Origin: UBA8106 sp913052135
GTDB taxonomy: Bacteria > Acidobacteriota > Vicinamibacteria > Vicinamibacterales > UBA823
DNA: 64,000 nt
Direction: 5' to 3'
Assembly: GCA_913052135.1 (NCBI GenBank)
Contig: CAJXDY010000006.1
Span: 1 to 64,000 of the forward strand
This document shows, in pieces, positions 51,265 to 57,299 of this stretch (positions within the stretch are counted from its first letter, which is position 1; each line of letters begins with the position of its first letter). A program made the translations under genes and the position numbers. The notes under the pieces are model-generated. The model was not told where the DNA came from. It searched no databases and saw only the letters and a list, made by a program, of their open reading frames with translations.

Positions 51265-52311
51265 ATGAGCACAACAACACCATCGCCTGGTAAAAAGAAA
51301 ATCAATCGCATTGGTCTTGAATTGCGGACATACCGCGGTGGAAAGACAACATTGTGCGCTGGTTGCGGTCACAATGCGATTTCAGAACGCATCATTGATG
51401 CATTCTTTGACATGGGCGTGGATCCAAGCAGTGTCATTAAATTATCCGGAATCGGTTGCTCCAGTAAGAGCCCAGCATATTTTCTTGGAGGTTCACACGG
51501 CTTTAATGCAGTTCATGGGCGGATGCCTTCTGTCGGTACTGGTGCTGTGATGGCAAACAAGAAGATGATTGCTATAGGGACTAGTGGTGATGGCGATACG
51601 GGTGCTATCGGAGTAGGGCAGTTCGTTCATATGATGCGCCGAAACTTACCCTTCATTTACATCATTGAGGATAATGGTTGTTATGGATTAACGAAGGGTC
51701 AATTTTCACCGACAGCTGATCTTGGATCTATTCTCAAAACTGGAGTGGTTAACGACTTGCCACCTATTGATACCTGTGCTCTGGCTATTGAATTAGGGGC
51801 GACGTTTGTGGCCCGGTCGTTTTCTGGAGATAAAAAGCAGCTGTTAGCCATATTAAAGTCTGCTCTCAGCCACCGTGGAACAGCACTGATTGATGTTATT
51901 TCTCCCTGTGTTACGTTTAACGATCACGAAGGTTCGACAAAGAGCTACGCGTACGCTCGCGAGCACGATGAGCCATTGGGAGAAATCAACTTCGTTCCTT
52001 ATTTTGAAGATATTGAAGTGGATTACGAGCCTGGCACCACACAAGAAGTTCCGTTACACGACGGATCAAAGATATTGCTCAAGAAACTCGATGAAAATTA
52101 CGATCCAACTGATCGCCTGCAGGCGTTAAGAATCCTACATGAGAACGCTCGGCGAGATGAGTTTGCTACCGGAATCCTCTATGTGGAGTCAGGCAAGGAT
52201 GATTTTATTGAACTTCTGAATCTAGTTGACGAACCTTTGGCTTTATTGCCCGCGGACCGAGTTCGTCCACCTCGAAAAGCGTTTGAAGAGATGATGGAGA
52301 ACTTACGCTGA
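51265..52311 (+). CDS. korB: 2-oxoglutarate:ferredoxin oxidoreductase beta subunit
   Basis: 348 residues from ATG 51265, with GAGAAGGG upstream. The TPP-binding subunit: TLCAGCGHNAISERI near 30-43, GIGCSSKSPAYF near 68, GTSGDGDTGAIGVGQFVHMM near 106 (TPP/Mg site) and IEDNGCYGLTKGQFSPT near 134. Cysteines in CAGC, GIGC and later CVTF could hold the [4Fe-4S] cluster. The frame is open to 51250 but the Shine-Dalgarno fixes 51265. No ferredoxin gene is nearby. Confidence 0.93.
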   Translation: MSTTTPSPGKKKINRIGLELRTYRGGKTTLCAGCGHNAISERIIDAFFDMGVDPSSVIKLSGIGCSSKSPAYFLGGSHGFNAVHGRMPSVGTGAVMANKKMIAIGTSGDGDTGAIGVGQFVHMMRRNLPFIYIIEDNGCYGLTKGQFSPTADLGSILKTGVVNDLPPIDTCALAIELGATFVARSFSGDKKQLLAILKSALSHRGTALIDVISPCVTFNDHEGSTKSYAYAREHDEPLGEINFVPYFEDIEVDYEPGTTQEVPLHDGSKILLKKLDENYDPTDRLQALRILHENARRDEFATGILYVESGKDDFIELLNLVDEPLALLPADRVRPPRKAFEEMMENLR

Positions 52312-52331
52312 AGTAATGACAACTACTAATC

Positions 52332-52745
52332 ATGGAACGCACGTTAGCAATTATTAAGCCAGATGCAGTCGGCAATAGAACTGCTGGTCGCATTTTGGAG
52401 CGTATCGAAACTGCCGGATTCTCGGTACGGAAAATGCAGATGGTGACATTGTCACGGGCCGAAGCTGAGGGTTTCTATGCGGTCCACAGGGAACAACCGT
52501 TTTTTGAACATCTGACAAGTTTTATGTCGTCTGGTCCAGTGCTCGTTCTAGTCCTCGAAGCACGTGGGGCAATCAAGAAATGGAGAGATTTAATGGGGGC
52601 GACTGATCCTGCTCAGGCGGCCTCAGGAACCATTCGCCGTGAATTTGGACAGTCGATTGGACAAAATGCTACGCATGGTTCCGATGGGCCTGAAACAGCG
52701 ATGTTCGAAATCGGCTATTTTTTCCCTGGTATAGAACTGACTTGA
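52332..52745 (+). CDS. ndk: nucleoside diphosphate kinase
   Basis: 137 residues. It balances nucleoside triphosphates by phosphate exchange. ERTLAIIKPDAVGNRTAGRIL opens it; FMSSGPVLVLVLEARGAI and GATDPAQAASGTIRREFG follow, and the phospho-accepting histidine is in NATHGSDGPETA near 118. It lies 20 bases after korB. Confidence 0.96.
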   Translation: MERTLAIIKPDAVGNRTAGRILERIETAGFSVRKMQMVTLSRAEAEGFYAVHREQPFFEHLTSFMSSGPVLVLVLEARGAIKKWRDLMGATDPAQAASGTIRREFGQSIGQNATHGSDGPETAMFEIGYFFPGIELT

Positions 52746-52766
52746 CATTTACGGGACTAAACTAAC

Positions 52767-52961
52767 GTGGGCAAGATACTTGTATTGATAGGGCTTGTTG
52801 TTACAGGTATTGGTGCTCTTATTATGATTGGCTTGCCACTTGGTCGCTTGCCGGGTGATTTAATCTTACGCCGAGGCAATTTTACTGTTTATATACCGAT
52901 TGTTACGTCGATTGTGTTGAGTTTGATAGTAACGTTGGTGTTGGTGTTTCTACGTCGGTGA
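52767..52961 (+). CDS. DUF2905 small membrane protein
   Basis: 64 residues from a GTG, with two hydrophobic helices around LPLGRLPGDLILRRGNFTVYIPI. The GRLPGD-x-x-x-RRGNF-x-x-YIP pattern is the DUF2905 signature. Function unknown; often next to ruvB or queA, but here between ndk and dcd. Confidence 0.85.
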   Translation: MGKILVLIGLVVTGIGALIMIGLPLGRLPGDLILRRGNFTVYIPIVTSIVLSLIVTLVLVFLRR

Positions 52962-53006
52962 TGCAGTTTTGAGGCGACATAGGTCCTTTTCAGAGAACCA
53001 AATGTT

Positions 53007-53561
53007 ATGACTATTAAATCCGATCGCTGGATTGCGCGAATGGTTAAAGAGCACGGAATGATCGAGCCATTTGTGGACAGTCAGGTCCGTAGCGGAGTTA
53101 TATCCTATGGTGTTTCATCTTATGGCTATGACATACGAGTGGCGGATGAGTTTAAGGTGTTTACTAATATAAACAACACCGTTATTGATCCAAAAGCATT
53201 CGACCCCAAATCATTCGTTGATATTACTGCTACTGAATGTATTGTCCCGCCTAATTCCTTTGCATTAGCAAGGACGATTGAATATTTTCGTATTCCACGA
53301 AGTGTTTTAACGTTGTGTCTTGGCAAGTCGACTTATGCGAGATGTGGCATCATTGTAAATGTAACGCCGTTCGAGCCAGAGTGGGAGGGGACAGCGACAC
53401 TTGAAATTTCAAATACGACGCCGCTTCCTGCCAAAATTTACGCGAACGAAGGCATTGCGCAGGTTATATTCTTTGAAAGCGACGAAGTGTGCGAGACATC
53501 GTATGCCGATAAGAAAGGTAAGTATCAATCTCAACGGGAAGTGACACTACCAAAACTTTAA
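53007..53561 (+). CDS. dcd: dCTP deaminase
   Basis: 184 residues, the usual length. It deaminates dCTP to dUTP in dTTP synthesis. SSYGYDIRVADEFKVFTN near 36, PPNSFALARTIEYFRIP near 89, LCLGKSTYARCGIIVNVTPFEPEWEGTAT-type block near 108-135 and the PAKIYANEGIAQVIFF strand are all present. GTP/dUTP bifunctionality cannot be judged by eye. Confidence 0.95.
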   Translation: MTIKSDRWIARMVKEHGMIEPFVDSQVRSGVISYGVSSYGYDIRVADEFKVFTNINNTVIDPKAFDPKSFVDITATECIVPPNSFALARTIEYFRIPRSVLTLCLGKSTYARCGIIVNVTPFEPEWEGTATLEISNTTPLPAKIYANEGIAQVIFFESDEVCETSYADKKGKYQSQREVTLPKL

Positions 53562-53578
53562 TTTGCTGCTGCTGCGCT

Positions 53579-53608
53579 TTGACCGTGTTTTGTAGTTTGG
53601 GATAAAAT
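53579..53608 (+). promoter_or_regulatory. sigma-70-type promoter for the quinol:cytochrome c operon
   Basis: TTGACC at 53579-53584, an 18-base spacer ending TTTGGGA, then TAAAAT at 53603-53608. Its -35, spacer length and TTTGGGATA run closely match the rpsP promoter at 9928. It sits 44 bases before the HEAT-protein start and is the only good promoter found ahead of the Rieske and cytochrome genes. Confidence 0.55.
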
Positions 53609-53651
53609 TGGATGGTGATTAGCTAGTGGTTCGTCGTTCTTAAGTATCATC

Positions 53652-54569
53652 ATGGAGAATCTGGACGAACCCCAATCAGGTCATCGCGGTGAGGCTGATG
53701 CAGTCAAGTCGCCGGCAATACCGGCGCTCGCTGTGCAGTTCTTTCTCATTCCGCTGATTGTTGTTGCCACTGTTGCAGCGGTTTACTTCGGTTTTCGGGT
53801 TCTGCTTGATGATGAGCGAACTCCATCGGAGTACCTCAACGATATTCGCGTTGGCGGTCGCGAGCGACGATGGCCTGCGGCATATGAACTGTCACGTCTG
53901 ATGAATGATCCAGACATTCAATTGGAGTATCCGGAACTTGGAAGTTCATTGCTACGGGCTTTTGAGGCTTCTGACGGCGACGATCCACGCGTTAGGAGAT
54001 ATTTGGCTTTAGCAGTTGGACGTTTGCAGAGTCCACCGCCTGAAACGATTGAACGGTTGGTTAATGCGCTAGATGATGCTGACAGCGAAATACGCATCAG
54101 TGTAATTTGGGCATTAGGGTCACTTGGAGATGTATCGGTTGTTCCAGAATTGCAGCGTGTATATGGGTCGGATGACGCAGGGGTGCGAAAGATGGCAGTG
54201 TATGCGCTTGGTGCCATTGATGGTGATTCGCAGATGGTGACGCTGCGGACAGCACTGAATGATGTAGCGCCTGACGTCCAATGGAATGCGGCGATTGCGC
54301 TTGCCAGGCACGGCAGCGATTATGGTCTTTCAGTGCTGCGGCGAATGCTAGATCGTGAATATGTCAAGAAGATTGTTGATCCAGAAACGGGGTCTGGGAC
54401 TAACATTGATCCGGTGGCTGAGGTTATGATTAGTGGGCTTCAGGCAGTCAGCATGCTTGAGGCGACATCATTGCAAGAGGCCGTTGTTGAGTTGAGTCAA
54501 ACTGACCAGAGTATGCAGGTACGTCAGGCAGCGTTGGAAACGCTCGACCTGCTGAGACGTGAAAGTTAA
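53652..54569 (+). CDS. membrane-anchored HEAT-repeat protein
   Basis: 305 residues. One membrane helix at about 28-50 (VQFFLIPLIVVATVAAVYFG) is followed by HEAT-like repeats: RRYLALAVGRL, EIRISVIWALGSLGD, GVRKMAVYALGAIDG, DVQWNAAIALARHG and QVRQAALETLDLL. It has no enzyme motifs. It is the first gene of the operon coding the Rieske/cytochrome b/octahaem complex, about 50 bases before the Rieske gene, so an assembly or scaffold role for that complex is inferred. Confidence 0.75.
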   Translation: MENLDEPQSGHRGEADAVKSPAIPALAVQFFLIPLIVVATVAAVYFGFRVLLDDERTPSEYLNDIRVGGRERRWPAAYELSRLMNDPDIQLEYPELGSSLLRAFEASDGDDPRVRRYLALAVGRLQSPPPETIERLVNALDDADSEIRISVIWALGSLGDVSVVPELQRVYGSDDAGVRKMAVYALGAIDGDSQMVTLRTALNDVAPDVQWNAAIALARHGSDYGLSVLRRMLDREYVKKIVDPETGSGTNIDPVAEVMISGLQAVSMLEATSLQEAVVELSQTDQSMQVRQAALETLDLLRRES

Positions 54570-54618
54570 AGGGTTGAGTAGTTAAGCTTTTATTTCCTTA
54601 AACACAGAGAACAGAGTC

Positions 54619-55269
54619 ATGGTCGACGATTTGAAACCTCCAGCTCCAGATAATGCACCTGGTCGTGAGGCAGTGAAGCCAGCGGAAGGTGTCAATTTGT
54701 CTGGAAAGACAACTACCGCGGCAATAAAGAAGCCGGTTGCAAAAAAGAAGAAGGTCGACGACGACACTTCACCCCTGTTTTCTCGACGGTCATGGTTGGT
54801 GGTAGCTTGGGGTTCGTTTAGCGCGGCTTCTGCGGCGTTGTTAGCGGCCACTGGTCGGTTTATGTTCCCGAATGTGTTGAATGAGCCGCCTCAACAGTTC
54901 AAGATTGGGTTTCCTGACGAATATGTCCCGGGTGTTGATGAACGCTGGAAAGATCGTTTTGGTGTTTGGATTGTGCGTACTCCTAATGATGTCGTGCAGG
55001 AAGCCAGCGGATTTTACGCTTTACTCGTGACTTGCACTCATCTCGGTTGCACACCAAATTGGCTCTCGGCGGAATCAAAGTTTAAATGCCCTTGCCATGG
55101 GAGTGGTTTCCGGCCTACTGGAATCAATTTCGAAGGCCCGGCTCCTCGGCCGCTTGAGCGGGCGAGAATCGTAATGGCTGAAGATGGGCAAATGCTCGTC
55201 GATAAAGCTAGAAAGTTTCAGTTTGAGCTTGGCCAATGGACGGACCCTGAATCGTTTTTGAAATTTTGA
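54619..55269 (+). CDS. Rieske iron-sulfur protein of the quinol:cytochrome c complex
   Basis: 216 residues. A long charged N-terminal tail (about 50 residues, lysine-rich) precedes a twin-arginine-like SRRSWL (55-60) and the anchor helix (60-82). The Rieske cluster motifs are CTHLGC (139-144) and CPCHGSGF (157-164), complete with both Cys-His pairs and the disulfide cysteines. It takes an electron from quinol at the Qo site. The cytochrome b gene follows about 70 bases on. Confidence 0.93.
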   Translation: MVDDLKPPAPDNAPGREAVKPAEGVNLSGKTTTAAIKKPVAKKKKVDDDTSPLFSRRSWLVVAWGSFSAASAALLAATGRFMFPNVLNEPPQQFKIGFPDEYVPGVDERWKDRFGVWIVRTPNDVVQEASGFYALLVTCTHLGCTPNWLSAESKFKCPCHGSGFRPTGINFEGPAPRPLERARIVMAEDGQMLVDKARKFQFELGQWTDPESFLKF

Positions 55270-55341
55270 GAAAGAGGCCCAAGAAAATAGCTGTTCATTA
55301 ATTTTGAATTGTTAAATTCGCAACTGACGGTTTTTATACTT

Positions 55342-56157
55342 ATGGCTGATTCTAAAACTATTACTCCTAAAGAAAGTTTACTGGTTCGTTCTTGGAATTG
55401 GTTGACCGAAACACAGGTGTGGACTTCAATCTTTCGGCACAATGCTCCAATTTCGGATCGCAATCGAGTTCTTGTGGTCCTTTCGAATGTCTTTTTGCAC
55501 CTCCATCCAGTGCGGCTTCGAAAATCTGGTGTTAAGTTGCGGTACACGTGGTGCATGGGCGGGCTTAGCTTCTTTTTATTTCTTTCATTAACATTTACCG
55601 GTTTGCTTTTAATGTTTTATTATCGACCGACTCTCGAATATGCCTACAGTGACATCGTAGGTCTACGAGAACACGTGCCTCTTGGAATTATGCGAGAGCT
55701 ACATCGCTGGGGCGCACATGCGATGGTCATTACAGTGTGGCTGCACATGTTCAGAGTCTTTATGACTGGCTCGTATAAGCCACCGCGTGAGTTTAACTGG
55801 AATATCGGCGTGATCATGCTGGTGCTGACATTGCTTCTTTCCTTTACGGGTTACCTGCTGCCATGGGACCAGCTGGCAATATGGGCTATCACCGTTGGTT
55901 CAAACATGGCTCGTGCAGCACCATTTCTGGGTCATGAGGGCCCAGGGGCTTCACTTCTAGCCTTGGGCGATGTCAAATTGATTCACGTGGCGGATGATGC
56001 CAGATTTGCTTTACTGGGTGGCACTTTTGTTGGAGAAGGTGCACTGCTCAGATTTTACGTGCTGCACTGTGTGGCATTGCCGCTTGTCATTGGGTTTCTA
56101 ATGGCAATCCATTTCTGGCGAGTACGTAAAGACGGTGGAATTTCAGGGCCGGTCTAA
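55342..56157 (+). CDS. cytochrome b, b6-like (N-terminal half of the bc complex)
   Basis: 271 residues from ATG 55342. It carries four helices with two b-haem pairs: His121 and His135 (13 apart) and His242 and His257 (14 between, the b6-type spacing). Cys71 in RYTWCMGGLSF aligns with the cytochrome b6 cysteine that binds haem ci. FYYRPTLE, HRWGAHAM, PREFNW, GYLLPWDQLAIWA and the C-terminal RKDGGISGPV all resemble plant and cyanobacterial b6. An earlier ATG-like start at 55309 is possible but adds no conserved residues. Confidence 0.92.
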   Translation: MADSKTITPKESLLVRSWNWLTETQVWTSIFRHNAPISDRNRVLVVLSNVFLHLHPVRLRKSGVKLRYTWCMGGLSFFLFLSLTFTGLLLMFYYRPTLEYAYSDIVGLREHVPLGIMRELHRWGAHAMVITVWLHMFRVFMTGSYKPPREFNWNIGVIMLVLTLLLSFTGYLLPWDQLAIWAITVGSNMARAAPFLGHEGPGASLLALGDVKLIHVADDARFALLGGTFVGEGALLRFYVLHCVALPLVIGFLMAIHFWRVRKDGGISGPV

Positions 56158-56204
56158 GAAGTTTTTACCAGTAAAAGTTTATCGAAATAGGGTTAGTCGA
56201 TACT

Positions 56205-57281
56205 ATGGACGCCATAAAGGACTTCTTTAATTTCTTTGCTGATCCACGTGTGTTTTTCACGTTAACTCTTTCCTTGCTGATACTTGTCGTATGGAAGCGA
56301 GAAACGTTTGCTTCAACGCGAGTCGGCTGGGGGTTACAGATTTTTTTAGCCGTCTTTTTCGGGTTTGGTTTATTTGATGAGAATTTCCGATTAATTATTG
56401 CTAAGCCAGACAACGTTCCGATCGTCGCTCTAATCTTTTTACTCATCTTCTTTACCTGGTATTCGATAAGAGAAGGGGTGCTGAACGATAAGCGCATCGC
56501 AGACGGAAAACCTCCTATTGAGAAAGAAGAGGAGGGCCGCGTTTGGGTTTGGCCAGATCTGGTCTATACGGAACTTATTTGTCTGGTGTTGTGTTCAGTT
56601 GTTTTGATTCTTTGGTCGATACTACTTAAGGCACCGTTAGAGCAGCCAGCAAATAGCGCTGCAACACCGAATCCGTCGAAAGCTCCTTGGTATTTTCTTG
56701 GATTACAAGAGATGCTTGTTTATTTCGACCCGTGGCTGGCCGGGGTGGTCTTGCCGAGTTTGATTGTTGTTGGCTTGATGGCAATTCCTTACATCGATAC
56801 AAATCCAAAAGGAAATGGCTACTATACATTCATCGAGCGAAAGGCTGAGATTACGATTTTCCTGTTTGGCTTCGTCGTTCTCTGGTCCTCCTTGATTGTG
56901 CTGGGCACCTTCCTGCGTGGACCGAATTGGAATTTCTTTGGGCCTTTTGAATACTGGGATATTCACAAACTGGAAGCGCTTACCAATGTAAATCTGTCCG
57001 AGTATGTATGGGTGCGTGGGCTCGGTACCGGTATGCCAGACAATTGGTTCTTGAGGGAGTTTTTGGGCCTCGCCCTCACGGGAGTCTACGTTGTTGTACT
57101 GCCAGTGGTGATGGCAAAAACATGGTGTAAACATTACCTGGAAAAGATGGGGCCAGTACGTTTCTATATCGGAGCGTTCCTGTTCCTATCGATGCTTTCG
57201 TTGCCTGTAAAGATGCTCGCGAGATGGTTGTTTAATTTGAAATACGTTGTAGCAATACCTGAATTCTTTTTCAATATTTGA
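56205..57281 (+). CDS. cytochrome b C-terminal / subunit IV-like protein, extended
   Basis: 358 residues with about eight hydrophobic helices (roughly 17-30, 42-57, 71-87, 121-140, 177-194, 215-235, 286-304, 320-335), far more than the three of b6f subunit IV. The Qo-loop region reads SKAPWYFLGLQEML (APWY at 160-163) where PEWY or PDWY is expected. YFDPWLAGVVLPSL follows. It should complete the quinol-oxidising site with the b6-like protein. The extra N-terminal helices are unusual. Confidence 0.85.
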   Translation: MDAIKDFFNFFADPRVFFTLTLSLLILVVWKRETFASTRVGWGLQIFLAVFFGFGLFDENFRLIIAKPDNVPIVALIFLLIFFTWYSIREGVLNDKRIADGKPPIEKEEEGRVWVWPDLVYTELICLVLCSVVLILWSILLKAPLEQPANSAATPNPSKAPWYFLGLQEMLVYFDPWLAGVVLPSLIVVGLMAIPYIDTNPKGNGYYTFIERKAEITIFLFGFVVLWSSLIVLGTFLRGPNWNFFGPFEYWDIHKLEALTNVNLSEYVWVRGLGTGMPDNWFLREFLGLALTGVYVVVLPVVMAKTWCKHYLEKMGPVRFYIGAFLFLSMLSLPVKMLARWLFNLKYVVAIPEFFFNI

Positions 57282-57299
57282 CGCGAATAAATAAATGAT

